Notes: generated from the sequence alone by a model not told the origin. Shown: positions 33,635 to 45,284, counted from the first letter of the stretch. The stretch: 64,000 bases of DNA from Ephemerocybe angulata (GCA_013368325.1 JAACJK010000226.1:124001-188000); one strand, 5' to 3'. Translations and numbers: made by a program.

Positions 33635-35533
33635 TGCACGTACTGGTTTGATACTATGTACCCTTTCGTGTGTCTGCGCTGGCCGCGTTCACGAAATACC
33701 ACGCTCCTTTGACCAGGGGCTACTAGCATAAGCATCTCAACGACCTCGTGAAATGCCGCATGCGAGGTGGTGAGCTGCCCAAGGACTCCACTGGGCGTTG
33801 AGAACTTTAGCCGACGCTCACCGTGGGAGTATGAGATAAGATTAGATTCCTCTCCACGGCCGCATCTGCCATTGATCTGCCATCGGCCGCGTATTGACTG
33901 TGCACCACCATGGTGTCCTCCTCCATCACTCCTCGGGCAACCCTCAACAAAGGTCATACTCGAATACTATCTGCGCATGCCCTGCCGACACCCACGGCCA
34001 GGTAGTCAGCAGCCAAGCAGGCCTACTCAGTACAGCCATCCAGGACCTAAACCTAGAGCGGTCCCGCGGATTCAAGTGCTACGTCCACAAGCCTACGCAG
34101 CGCCAGGGCAACGCCTCTGTATCATCTTGAGTGTGCTCTAGGCTTGGCTGCGTCGACCATCTGGACCGGGGCTGCGTCTATCTGCCTCCGTGTAGATAAC
34201 GTCGGATTCACCAAGCTGGAAAAACGCCACCTCCGCCAGGACTACGATGTGAGGCAATAGAATTAGCGGTGCCCCTCTCCCAGTGGGCATGCTTTTTCAT
34301 CCTGGGCCCCGTGCGGCGGATCGGCAATGTACTTACGGGCTGTCGCATCGTCGACCTGGACGTGGTAGTAATTGTGACGGTTAGCTCGATCTGTGTAATG
34401 GTATAGTGAGCTCAAGGCATTGCGGAGAACTTGGCCAACAGTGAGGGATCTTGTGCGATGCCAGCAGCGGGTGGTGACGACGAAGGTGCCAAACCGCATT
34501 CCGAGTCTCAGGGAGTGTAGATGAGGGTGAGACGAGAGGGGTGCTACGGTGGGATTACTAGGGCCGGGTAAGTAATTACATTAAGTCCGACCATCCCGTT
34601 GGTGTGCGTCCATCTCAGATGCTCATACTGATTTCGAGTTTTAGATTCACGCGTGGACGACGAAGCTTGTAGAGCTTCCATGTATGTATATGAGGACTTA
34701 CGAGCAAGGCTACAGAAGGGCGGTGCGTTTCAAAAGTCGGGGAGAGACATGCAATCGTCTTGTCGAGCCTCGCTTACGGAACCCTTGGATCCGCCTCATG
34801 CGCCTAACCCTCTAGCTTCCGACCGGTGTCTGGATCATTCACCGACAGATCATTCCAGCTCTTCGACAAGCGCTGTTTTGCGGATGGATAGCGGGCGTGA
34901 TACTGCCGACTGATTAATTACTTGATGGGTCTTCGAAACGACGACATACGAGCGTTCAAGATCCCCGGTGATTTGGAACGTAATCGCTGCGCAGAATGCC
35001 CATACTTTGGATGGGCATAACCTGTATCCTACCAGGCTTCTCTATCAGGCAGTTGTGTCGAAACTATTGGTGAAGCTCCGTCTAGAAAGCGACCCACCTC
35101 GAGCCGTCTACCAGATTCGCGACGTCCTCCTCTGTAACATCTTGCAGACCCTTCTCTGGAGCAGCACTCGCCACTGGCCCACCGTCTCTGTCGATCAACC
35201 CGAATTGCCATTTTGATTCGCCTGCGCGCCCACAAATCAAATTGTCGGTGTACGCCTACCCAAGAATCATCCATCTGGCTCGAGATCCCCGAGTAGGCCC
35301 GCCCATGAAGACAGAGCGCACACAGTCCAGAAGGTAGCCACTCGGCGCAAGTCGCTCAAGAAGTGTGGATGTTGACATTCGGGACCACCGCCTTAGTATC
35401 CAGCCTGACTTGTTAAAAGGGCGCTAGTTCGCTAACCCCAGTTCCTCATTCTCAATCCTCTCTCCTTCCTTTAGCTTAAATCGCACTTACCTCACTCACA
35501 CCAACCCTTACGCCACCTTACATTCGATATATT
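33635..35533. other. Intergenic stretch between peptide precursors 1 and 2
   Basis: No supported gene. The first about 80 bp match the 3' flank of precursor 2 (36058-36140) and the last about 80 bp match the 5' flank of precursor 1, indicating a segmental duplication of the whole precursor locus. A minus-strand relic (QYEHLRW) at 34560-34640 resembles one at 32010-32100. Short open stretches at 33890-34130 and 34263-34499 lack motifs. Confidence 0.4.
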
Positions 35534-36057
35534 ATGGTCAGATTCGCGACCAGCGTCGCCCTCATTTCCACCCTAGTCGCAGTGGCATATGCCAGTGCTG
35601 ACACCTACGACGACATCCTCGAGTGGGTATCGCTTTTAGCTTTGGAATCCACACTCCTCCTAGCGTAGCCTGACCGACTGAACTGCCCCACGTAGACGTG
35701 AATATGACGACCTTCTGGAACGAGAGCCGTTTTTGGAATTCTTGAACATTATCCCCAAAGTCGCGGATGTGGGCGTAGGCGCCCTTGGCCAACTCATCAA
35801 TAAAGGCATTTCGAAGATCAAGAGGAGGGACCTTGAAGACTTTGTCGAAGGTCGTATGTCTGAAGAGGAGCTTGAGGCGAGGGAGGTGGTGTTGGATGAA
35901 TTCCTTGAGGCACGGGACCTGGTCATGGGTTTCAACGAGTCAGTTCCTCTGACTTTTATTTGCGACCGACGGAGCTGACGATGGTGCGCCGTGCTAACTT
36001 AATAGTGATCTCGAAGAGCGGTCGTTTGGGGAGGGAGAGCTGGAAGAGCTGGACTAG
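35534..36057 (+). CDS. Secreted peptide precursor 2 (one core repeat)
   Basis: Paralogue of precursor 1 with one core unit. Exons 35534-35622, 35696-35938 and 36006-36057 give 127 aa. Signal peptide MVRFATSVALISTLVAVAYA; acidic lead with DDLLERE; core PFLEFLNIIPKVADVGVG then GQLINKGISKIKRR; acidic tail (EEELEARE, GEGELEELD). Exon ends and phases are identical to precursor 1, and the core is nearly unchanged while the spacer regions differ, which suggests selection on the core. Transcribed in the same direction as precursors 1 and 3. Function unknown. Confidence 0.8.
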
Positions 36058-37470
36058 TGCACCGTCTGGTTTGATACTAGTACACGTCAGTTCGTGTATC
36101 TGCGCTGGTCACAGGTACCGAAACACCACGATCTTTTATGACCTGGCTATACACGAGTTATTGCCCTACCTCTTCTTGAATAGTTTCGCTAAATCATGCA
36201 GCAGTGGATGGACGGTTAAGTAGAATATTTTTTGGATTTTGAAAGCCAAGATTTGGCCGGTCTTGGCGCTTACTAAGCATCTGACTAAGCGTGCGAGTAC
36301 CTGGCGGCCTCTACCTTACGTCAAAATGAGCTGCGCAAGGATCGACTGGACGAGGATCCGGATTGCCAAGACTCATAGCACTGCACCTTGACCCAATTTC
36401 AGCTGATCCCGCTATGTTCATCATAATCTGAGTGGAGCGGATGTTTGGAAGGCAGGAGTGAGTTCAATCAAGAATGAAAGTTTAAAGAAGGAATCTTGCA
36501 GTGAGCGGTCAGGCGGCGGTGACGCCGGTGGGCGCTAGTTACGCTTCCTCTATCCCCGGGCTAAGAGGCATGTTATTTGCCTTCTGATGATTCCTGAATT
36601 CCACGACTTTTTCCTACGATGAAGAAATGAGGTTGCTTCTATCAGGTTACTTGAGTCTTTCAGTCAAGAACATAGAAGCTGTTTGTATCTTTCGGTATGG
36701 TAGGTGTGGTCAAGATCAAAGATGCCATCTCGGAGGGTCTAACCCTCCACGATGGTCAGCTTTGAAATTCTTCCACCATATGACGTTGGAGATGGCAAGG
36801 CTCCATGCGAGAGCGAGCGCTACTCAAAAGTGCTAGTGAGGTGCCACTTGCATGGGATCTTGAAAACGTGAACGCTTGATGTAGCATTCACAATTGATAG
36901 TTGCTAGCAAGATGGGCATAAATAAAGGTTTGCGGCAAACTCAGTAAACTGACTGGAAATGAAGCGGATAGTCTCTGAGTGTTGTATGTACCATCAAATT
37001 CTCTGATCAAAGCTTTGCATCGCACAATGAGGTCTAGGAATGTGTGTTTTTTGCTTGGATTTGAACGGTTCAGCGATGTCCGTAAGGCTGTACGTATGCG
37101 GTTGCGCTCGGGCTCCAAGGGCGATGGCGTCATGCTTTTGATCAGCTTTGACAATGTACATCACTTCGAGGCAATGGCGATACCAAGGCGATACCGTGAT
37201 GGATACAAAGAAGATTGAATTCAAGGCTGGCGGCATGGAGTCTGTGTCGTTGGTAAGAACGGAACTCCGAATCTGGGTCGAGGGTCCCTGTATATCCTCC
37301 CTTACAATGACCCTTGGAGAGTGGGCCAAAGGGATTGGTACTAAGGCGGAGACAAAAGCGAATAAGAACCCCGAAATTTGAATGCGCCGTACGCATTGGT
37401 CGGGTTTCATGGTCCGGCAGCCATGCTCGGTCGGCTCCCTTTCTAGGATACTGCACCCGCACCCAAAGGT
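36058..37470. other. Intergenic stretch upstream of precursor 3
   Basis: Beyond the duplicated 3' flank (to about 36140) I see no gene. A GGCGCTTA word occurs at about 36264 and a GGGCGCTAG word near 36530. Confidence 0.4.
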
Positions 37471-37478
37471 ATATAAGT
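37471..37478 (+). promoter_or_regulatory. TATA box of precursor 3
   Basis: TATATAAG about 140 nt upstream of the ATG at 37613, followed by a pyrimidine/CA-rich leader. Confidence 0.5.
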
Positions 37479-37612
37479 CTCGACAAGGGACCCCAGATAT
37501 TCCCAGAGCCGGTCTCATCACCCACATTTTTCTCTAAGCAGCACACTCCCCCAGCGTTGTACGCCTCCCATCATACCTAACCCAAACAACAAACCCTTTC
37601 AATATACTCACC

Positions 37613-38595
37613 ATGGTTAAATACACTGCACCCCTCTTCGCCGTCGCCCTCCTCGCTGTCGCCGCCAATGCGTCCTATGCCGACTACGAGACGTAAGTGC
37701 TAGGGTTTCTCGCCCATTCGTTGTAATCGGCCCTCAACAAGACGCTCATCGACGTTCCGTTAGCCGCGATATTGCGGAAGAGTCTCAGTTTTCTGCCCGC
37801 GAACTCGAGGTGTTGAACCTTGTTGCACGAGAGCTTACCGACGGCGAGGAGTTCACTGCCCGCGAGTTGGAGGAGCTCGAGCTCTACACCCGTAGTAAAG
37901 CCGGAAAATTTTTCAAGGGAGCCTTCAAGGTTGTCAAGAAAGTGTAGGTTACTCCCTATCCATCCATTCAACGTCGCTCACTGACGTATCTATCATCGAA
38001 CAGTGGGGGCGTCCTCTTGCGCCGAGAGCAGGCAGACTCCATCAAGGCCCGGGAGTTCGATGACGAACTTGAGGCTCGCGAGTTCGAAGATTCCGAGTTC
38101 GAGGCCAGGGACTCTGAGGAGTTTTCTTCCCGCGAACTCGAGGTGTTGAACCTTGTTGCACGAGAGCTTACCGACGGCGAGGAGTTCACTGCCCGCGAGT
38201 TGGAGGAGCTCGAGCTCTACACCCGTAATAAAGCCGGAAACTTCTTCAAGAAAGCCTTCGGGGTTGTCAAGAAAGTGTAGGTTACTCCCTATCCATCCAT
38301 TCAACGTCGCTCACTGACGTATCTATCATCGAACAGTGGGGGCTTCCTCTTGCGCCGAGAGCAGGCAGACTCCATCAAGGCCCGGGAGTTCGATGACGAA
38401 CTTGAGGCTCGCGAGTTCGAAGATTCCGAGTTCGAGGCCAGGGACTTTGAGGAGTTCGATGCGCGGGAAATCGAGGAGCTCCTTGAGCTGTTCGCCGCTC
38501 GGGAGCTTGACTTCGACGACGAGATGGTCGAGCGTGACCTCGACTTCGACGACGAGATGTTTGAGCGTGACTATGAGGTCGACGAGTTGGATTAA
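37613..38595 (+). CDS. Secreted cationic-peptide precursor 3 with tandem repeats
   Basis: Four exons (37613-37692, 37764-37943, 38004-38276, 38337-38595) join in frame to 263 aa. A signal peptide (YTAPLFAVALLAVAANA) is followed by acidic spacers built on recurring A-R-E-L/F steps (SARELEVLNLVARELTDGEE, TARELEELELYTR). Each of two spacers leads into a strongly cationic amphipathic segment: KAGKFFKGAFKVVKKV then GGVLLRR, and KAGNFFKKAFGVVKKV then GGFLLRR. An intron splits each segment inside the codon for the Val before GG. The tail is highly acidic (DFDDEM repeated). The charge-balanced acidic-pro/cationic-core design and RR ends suggest Kex2-released membrane-active peptides; this is inference. 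It differs in core sequence from precursors 1 and 2 but shares the overall plan. Confidence 0.82.
37801..38466 (+). repeat. 333-bp intron-containing tandem repeat
   Basis: Two units with a period of 333 bp (37801-38133 and 38134-about 38466) inside precursor 3. Each contains spacer, cationic segment and a 60-nt intron; the introns (37944-38003 and 38277-38336) read identical. A third, partial unit follows. 333 is divisible by 3, so the frame is preserved. Confidence 0.9.
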
Positions 38596-39177
38596 ATGCC
38601 CAATAGCGTAGTTGAAACACCTTGTACCGGAACGTTTCCTTCCAAATACCAATTCACGTCTGTTGAGAAAGGGATGCACCAACGGCGAAAGGATTCAGTT
38701 GCAGGGTCAGTCAATTCGGGTGAAGCTGGGAGGCCTCGAGCCTCGACGCCTCAGGGCGATGCAATGGGATAGATAGGGCCACGGCACGGCAGGGTATGCA
38801 CGGCATGAGGTACATAGCATGGGCACGTCATTCCATAGAATCCTACTTATGCCCTCCACTCTTCAGGCGCCAGCGCTAGCTGGGCGCCACGGCACAAGAG
38901 ACGTTCGTTGGTAACCTCAGGCTGTTGGACTGTCAGACTTTAGACAACCGTGGCCCGTGTTGTCAAGGTCCGCGCGCAGCTGCGAGCTCCCAAAAACCTT
39001 GAATCATCAGCCAAGCTGAGCTGACAGACTACAGAAACATACGGTTAAGCGCCCACCACTGGTACTTACACGGCCACCTCCCGGCTATGCTGGCGGACAC
39101 AACTGCTGGCCTTTCATCGCTTCTTGATCTCAAACCCTCACCACTGCACATTTTCCCACGCTCCAAGGCAGGGAAAA
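38596..39177. other. Intergenic region and probable LINE 5' region
   Basis: No gene seen. The LINE 5' end must lie here but I cannot fix it. Dense GCGCC/GGCGC words occur at 38870-38890 and 39048. Confidence 0.35.
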
Positions 39178-39351
39178 ATGGCCATGGTCGAGAGAGATAA
39201 AGTAGTAAATACAGCTCGAGCACCCGAGAATACAAGCCCCCAGCATGTACAACCCCACAACGTTCATCAGTCATGGAACGCTCCCCCAGGCCTCGGAGGG
39301 GAGCTGAACAAGACGCCCAGAGCGCAGAAGATCGGCCCTGCCAACATGTTC
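39178..39351 (+). pseudogene. LINE ORF1, 5' fragment
   Basis: 58 codons of the gag-like ORF1, starting at AAAAATGGCC (39178) and ending with the word ATG TTC at 39346-39351, where transposon copy 1 begins. The codon frame continues exactly at 51156 (GAC CGA CCA) once the inserted DNA and the duplicated target bases are discounted. Residues include NTARAPENTSPQHVQPHN and LNKTPRAQKIG. Beyond 39351 the frame runs into transposon sequence and stops at about 39396. Confidence 0.82.
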
Positions 39352-39374
39352 GGCTTGCTACTGGTGTGTGTAGC
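39352..39374 (+). repeat. Terminal inverted repeat, outer end of copy 1
   Basis: Starts GGCTTGCTACTGGTGT and continues to a GTAGC word shared with the inner end; about 20 of 26 bases agree with the opposite terminus. Confidence 0.85.
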
Positions 39375-39831
39375 TGGAAAAAGAAAAAGAAACTAAACCA
39401 AACTAAATTCCAAAGAAGGAAGGAAGGAGGAGGAGGATGGGAATGAAAACAACATTGCTCACCACTTATCCGACCCTCGGTTTTCCGATTAGCTGAATGG
39501 TGACTTGACTGCTTGGGAGTCAGTTCTTACCTCCGGCGAGTCGAGCCGTTGACGGTTTTAGTGACTTTCCGAACCGGGTGGGATTATGATGGTTCGCTCT
39601 TGCTATCAACCTTCAATTCGCCGAAAAACCTGTCGAAACTCCCCATCAGGGCTTGCTACTCGCTTATACACGCTTAGATATGATCTGGTTCGGTTTGGTG
39701 ACGTGTTGACGAGAGGTGATGAGGTGCATCAAGGGATCACCCCCTATCAATTCCCTGTCGCTCCTGATACTTAATCCCCCTGTAAACAAGCATATATTGT
39801 ATAGAATTTCTTACATAGATGTACTGCTACG

Positions 39832-42800
39832 TCAATCCCATGCCTCCCAGCATTTCTTCCCAGGTCTGCGAGAGTTTCGTCCCTGACACTCTCCCTTTCC
39901 ACAGTCGGGACAGTCATTCTTGCACAGACTCCTCGTCTTCTTTCCCTTACAGTCCTTCGAGGTGCATTTGGCACAGGTTCTAGGTCCCCTGCGACGCTTT
40001 GCAGGCTCTCGCGCACTATAGGTATCTGCAACTCTTTTCCTGGACATGGTTTCCATGACCTCACGAACGGTGGAAGGCTGTGCAGGGGTCAGCGGATCCC
40101 CCGGGGACGACGACGATGGTGCCGCGTTACCAGCGGCGTTGTCGCCAATATCCATAGGAGATGATCGGGATGTAGACCCATCATTTGCAGGAGCACGTAG
40201 GCCATGCTCAGCTGCGATAGAATTTGCTGGGTTGTCTCGCTGACGCGTGAGGATGGCGGGATGCTCGACTGGGACAGCCAATAAGGCACGAAGACGTTCG
40301 CGTTCGGCCTTGGTACGTGAGAGGGTGGCCTTGATCTTGGAGTTGTTGCTCCAGTGTGCATGGTAGGCACGCAATTGTTCAATGAGCTAACAAAGGTCTG
40401 TAAGTACTTGAACAGTTACGCACCTAAGTAAACCGTGACGTACCTTGTAATAAACAGAATCACTTGTATCCGCATACCTGTTCCAAACGCGTACACCCTC
40501 CTTCCAATTGGGTTCCCCATTCGGAGTACTGAATGCGGGGTGAGCTTGCATGAGAGCGTGGAAGAGTTCCCGCTCCTGGTCCGTGTGCACAGGCAAAATT
40601 GCCTTGGATACGCCTTGCAGCATGGCGAGATGGTGATGCTTCCGCCGGCCGTCCATGGAAGGACTATAGGCGTGCATGCCACCATCTGCTCTTGTAGCAG
40701 GTGGTACTGGGAGTATGCCAATGCGTTCTGATGTCGGAGTGTAGTACGTGCCGTTTACATGTCCAGGGAACTCGCAAGGCTCTGTGAGCACTTCCCGAAG
40801 CGAGATTGATAGGTCCTGCAGTTCATTGATGATCCACGGCGAGAAATGGCCACGGTAGCGCCTTCCTGTTCTGTTGTAGGCACCATTCTGTGCACATATC
40901 AGTAAGATGCACTCATTTCATGGCACGACAGGGACTCACCGTGATGTTGTGAATGAGGGTGAAATCATCCAAGGCAGCTTCAACATGGCGAATCGAGGTG
41001 CCGGATGATGGGAGATGCGAGCGAAGGTGCGTATGAACAGCACCCTCAGTGCGGTTGGTACCACGGAAGCACCGGTATACAGGCAAGACTGAAATTTCAC
41101 TGTCCGGGTGCACGCCGTACAGAGGAACTCCCGGAGGATCAGAGACATATCCATGATAGACGAGATCAAGAATGTTCTTGGAGACCTTCCAGTTATTTGC
41201 GTTGAATAGAGGAGCCTTTGTCGTTGCATCCTTCAGTGGGCCGTAAGTCTCGAACACCTTCCGAACACGCGGATACAGAATCTCCGGGGGAGGGATAACT
41301 CGACGGAGTCGCTGCAACACCCATTTAGCACGGATTATCAGTAACTTGGCAAAGGTAAGGCTTGGCTTCTGTAACTTGGCCCAATTATCAATTGCATGCA
41401 CATCATCCTCATTAAAAAGGAAGAGGGCATCGCGGAGGGCACGTACAAACGCGAGCCGAAGGCCGTGTTTCACCGAGATGTAGAACTGGTTGAACAGGTG
41501 AAAGACATCCTTTAGAACGCGAGAGCGGATCACGGTGTTCCACACTGCAGGCACATCTCCCAGTATCTTTGCACCTTCAGCAGCAGAGTCTTTATCTCGA
41601 GCATAGCCACTCGTGTCGGCGTCACGATTCTGGGCGCTTACTTCATCATCTTCCTCCTGAATATCCGGGTCGCCGTCGAGAATGAGGTCGCCAAGTGGGG
41701 TGCCGTTATGATTCTCCTCGACTGCTCCAACTGAATCCAGCGCAGCGTCGACATCGACAACATCCTGTCCCGGCAATGAGGAGCCAGATGCAGGATGTGG
41801 CCGTGTACGCTGGGCTGGTGATTGTGCATTGTCCGTTGATGCTGGATGGATGTGGGTGGACTGGGGGTCATATGGGCGGCAGGTTGCTTCGGATGGTGAC
41901 TCGTAAGTGCGCAGCGATGATTTGGAAACAATTACTGAAAACGGAGTACTCCCGAAGTCCTGAAGTGCCTTTTTTCGGTGCGTCTTCACTTTGGCGCCGG
42001 GCAGAATAACATGGGAAACATCGATCACCGTGGTACCCGGATTCAGCTGGATGTTGTCGAAGGTGTTTCCAAGCGAATGCAATGAGATCTCGCCCACTGC
42101 AATGACCTTTGATTTATCTGGAGCATAGAGGAGCACTGGGGTTGCGGGTGTGGGTACCGTGGTGTCAAATACGGGGGCAGGGATCGAGAACTTCGAGATT
42201 TCGTCGTGGATGCATAGTGAGGCATAGGCATCGACAGCCGCGTAGCGTTTCTGGCGGTCGGTAAGTGCATTGTCTTCCCATCGCTCGCTAATCCGTTCCG
42301 GGACATTCTTGTTGATTCTCTTGCGAAGGAATATTGCGCTCAGATCCGCAAGACCAATGTCCTTGATTCGTGACATGATGGACCGTTCCTTTGCACATTT
42401 GGCGAGGTCTATACCACCCACGAAGCGCTCGTTTGAGTGGCAAGCCTCTTCGAGGAGCTTGAGATCCCGGCCAACGTTCCGCCCAACCTTGAGAACATGA
42501 GGGTTGGCCAGAAAGTTACGTAGCTGCACTGGAAGGGTTCCTTCTGCAACCATGTCGGACACCTGTGCTTTGAAATCAGTGCGAGAGCCAAGGGATTGTA
42601 CACAAAACGTACCTGAAGAATATATATTTGCTTTTTATATGCTATTTGGGCTATTGCAGTCTTCCCAGTCCGCTTCACCTGCCCGTTAGGGCTTGTTTCG
42701 ACGTTCCACTCTGTATCAAAGCCCACGACGAGCTCGCCAGCGCCATCCGGATCAAGGTCATCCAAGATAGACTCTATGGCCAAGTCGATGGCCTTAGCGG

Positions 42801-45026
42801 TCTCCTTGACAAAGAGATGGACATCATCTGGGATCTGGAATTCATCCAAATGGCCATACTTGTCAGCGGGCACAACGTCCTCCGTCAACGACGGAAACAC
42901 CTCCTCCAGCAAAGCCTTATCGGCCATGTTATCCGTAAAGAATACTTGCGGCATCTCATGCCCATACATCTCCAGCGACTCCTTCACACCCTTTAACGCA
43001 AGCTCCGTCTGTGCATGGCCCTTTGTTGTTACAAGGTGACAGGCCCGTATCTCGCTGAATTCATTTGTAATGCAGTGAACCCCAATGATCGCTTGCTGCC
43101 CACCAACGCGTAAGACCTGTTTTGTGAGCTACGGGAGTAGTTTAGTAAAGGATCATAAGAAGGAAGTCTACCGGCACTCACCTTATGGCTGTGGTCGGCT
43201 GCTGCAATCGTAAGGGGTAGCATGGCCATATGCTGATGGTACTCGTCTCGATGCTCCTCAATCAATACATCGAACATCTCCCTGATGTATTGGCCACTGG
43301 GAATATACCCGTGGTAGCCCATGGGTGTACGGTCCTCAAACCTTAAGTTGAAGGAATCGAACGTGCGCCCCAGCCACGCGTTGACGCCTTGCGCAGCTTG
43401 CAGTTGGTGAAAGTATTGCAGCCGGAGTGTGTCGTAGTGGATGAGGTGCTGGTGTCGTAGGGCATCTGATACTTGCTTGGCTCCCATTCCTCCATGAAAA
43501 CACATCCTCGTCCATTCCATGAGCTTCTTCGACATGCCACTTCGATGGCTGAGACGGGCAGGGAACTCATACGCAAGGGTCGGGGGAAGGAGATCAAGAA
43601 TTCGTTTATCCCAACTACGGAACGTACATTTGCAGGACCGGCACCTGTACCGGTAGCCAATCAACCAGAAGCACTCGGTGAAGTCGACGACGCGGCGCGG
43701 CCTTGGAATGTGGGTGTGCCGCTGCAACGGGACCTTGCATTTTGGACAAGGAATCCCAAGGGAACAGAGCGGCATCGGGTCCCACAAAACGAAGCGTGGA
43801 TTGTAGAGAGCTTGTGGGGATGCTTTGGAAAGATCGCGAAGAAGAAATGAAGTCGATGGTCGGGGCAAAAAGATTGTGCGATAGTTAGCGTAGGGGGGAG
43901 GGAGGCCGTTGGCGTCGCGCTTCTCGCATTCGGTAATCCACTCCTTGAAAGGCTTGAGAAGCCAAGGAGGGGTAGGGTGGGGTATCCTGCGCTGTGGGGA
44001 CTCGCCCTTCGCAGTGGCTTCATCGACCTCGGCCTCTCCATCCCCATCCTCATGCCCCTCCTCATCCGCGCCCCCGAGATCATCTAGATCGTCCCCAAGG
44101 CCGTTTCCGTCCGCCCGGGACTCTGGATCGTCTGCTTCTGCATCGTGAGCATCGTCCCTTGAGTCGGTTTGTTGATTATCCGCCGCGTCTGAAGTCGGTA
44201 TGGAGCAATGGGGCGCATGGGTGGGCAGTGGGGAAGTGCCGGCTGTTCCAACGGAAGCTGACTTGCTTGGGGGCTCAGGCGTCATATTGAGTTGCCCTGT
44301 CGAAGAGCGTGCAGCCTCGGTATGCGCTGGTGACGGGAGAGGAGCAGGCGATGGTAGGGGTACGACAGGAGGAGAAGGCGACGGCGGACGGGGCCGCGGC
44401 TCGAAGATGGCGCCCGTTGCGAGTGCAGATCCAGCGATGGTTCGACTTGAAGGCACGGTCTGGCAAGCAATCAATTAGAACGTTCAGAGTATATTGAGAA
44501 GGTAAAGCGAGTACTCACAAATCGGCCAAAGTCCACCTCAACTCTATCGTTCGCATTCTCCTTTCGCGGCCGTCCTCGTTTGGCCTTGGCTTGAGCTTCA
44601 CCTGCCAGTTCAAGCTGTCGCTTTCCGGATCCTTTTGGCCTTCCAGGAGGACGCTTCGGACCTTGCAGGTTCAGCTTTGAAGCTGCTCCCCTTGGTCGGC
44701 CTGGCTTTCGTTTCGTCGTCGATGTTGATTCTTGAGTTTCATGGGGCGTGCTTGATTGAGAATCGCTCGGCGCCAATTGGCCCACAGCGGGGTCAGTCTC
44801 ATCCGGGGTTAACGGCCTCGATGCTGTGACAAAAGTCAGCTTTCGTTGTGTGACGAGAAACCGAACCAGCTTACTGACCTTGCAAGGAACGGTGGGTGGA
44901 ATCCGAGTCCGATGAGGGTACAAACGAGATGCTAGAACATTCAGATGTTAGCTTGATCATAGACGCTGCCAATAGACGCCTTACATACCTTCGGATTGGG
45001 CTAGGCAATGAATTGGGAGCGGCCAT
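39832..45026 (-). CDS. AT-hook / DDE-like / DEDDy exonuclease transposase, copy 1
   Basis: Mirror copy of the gene at 45481-50675 (x pairs with 90507-x), predicted to encode the same about 1,603-aa protein from eight exons on the minus strand. Order from the N-terminus: three AT-hooks (PGRPRG, PGRPKG, RGRPRK), an acidic Asp/Glu/Gly region, paired Cys motifs (CPKC ... CRSC), a candidate DDE-type catalytic region (AADHSHK ... FFTDN), a DEDDy 3'-5' exonuclease (FDTEW, NVGRD, YAAVDAY), a helical region, and a Cys-rich tail (CAKCTSKDCKGKK ... CPDCGKGEC). No stop or frameshift distinguishes it from copy 2, so both copies look equally competent. Full description under copy 2. Confidence 0.85.
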
Positions 45027-45222
45027 GAAGGAGATTCAGAGGTCAAGGCCAAACGTGAATGTTATTAGCAGTGGGTTAGAACACTGGGTGCTTCTGCTGA
45101 GGGGATGGTTTTGTCGTCGTCGGGGAAAAGAGTTGAGTAAGGGGTGAACCGATTTGGGGGTTAGCAGCTGACTCTCACGTTTTTTATTACGTAATTATTT
45201 TTCAGTAGCAATAGCAATAGCT

Positions 45223-45245
45223 GCTACTGACACCAGTAGCGAGCC
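45223..45245 (-). repeat. Terminal inverted repeat, inner end of copy 1
   Basis: Reversed, it starts GGCTCGCTACTGGTGT. It differs from the outer terminus at the fifth base and after base 16. Confidence 0.85.
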
Positions 45246-45261
45246 ACATGTTCGACCGACC
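45246..45261. repeat. 16-bp spacer made of two 8-bp target duplications
   Basis: ACATGTTC (45246-45253) repeats 39344-39351 at the far side of copy 1. GACCGACC (45254-45261) repeats 51156-51163 at the far side of copy 2. Nothing else separates the two transposons. The two 8-mers were adjacent in the uninterrupted LINE ORF1. Confidence 0.95.
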
Positions 45262-45284
45262 GGCTCGCTACTGGTGTCAGTAGC
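45262..45284 (+). repeat. Terminal inverted repeat, inner end of copy 2
   Basis: Starts GGCTCGCTACTGGTGT; mirror of 45223-45245. Confidence 0.85.

Larger units (their letters stand above)
39352..45245 (-). mobile_element. TIR DNA transposon with exonuclease-bearing transposase, copy 1
   Basis: 5,894 bp, transcribed leftward. The outer end begins GGCTTGCTACTGGTGT; the inner end, reversed, begins GGCTCGCTACTGGTGT, giving short imperfect terminal inverted repeats. Target duplication: ACATGTTC at 39344-39351 and 45246-45253. Every coordinate x pairs with 90507-x in copy 2, and all compared coding and noncoding stretches are identical. Contains one long gene (39832-45026, minus) plus about 480 bp noncoding at the outer end and 220 bp at the inner end. 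The 8-bp duplication is compatible with hAT-, MULE- or KDZ-type integration; superfamily unresolved. Confidence 0.93.

Noticed and set aside
34320..34460. Possible tRNA-like word (TAATGGTATAGTGAGCTC)
   Set aside because: I could not build a cloverleaf with A and B boxes; not supported.
37968..38682. Minus-strand ORFs opposite the peptide precursor repeats
   Set aside because: Mirror-coded shadows of the repeat; no signal peptide, conserved motif or splice logic.
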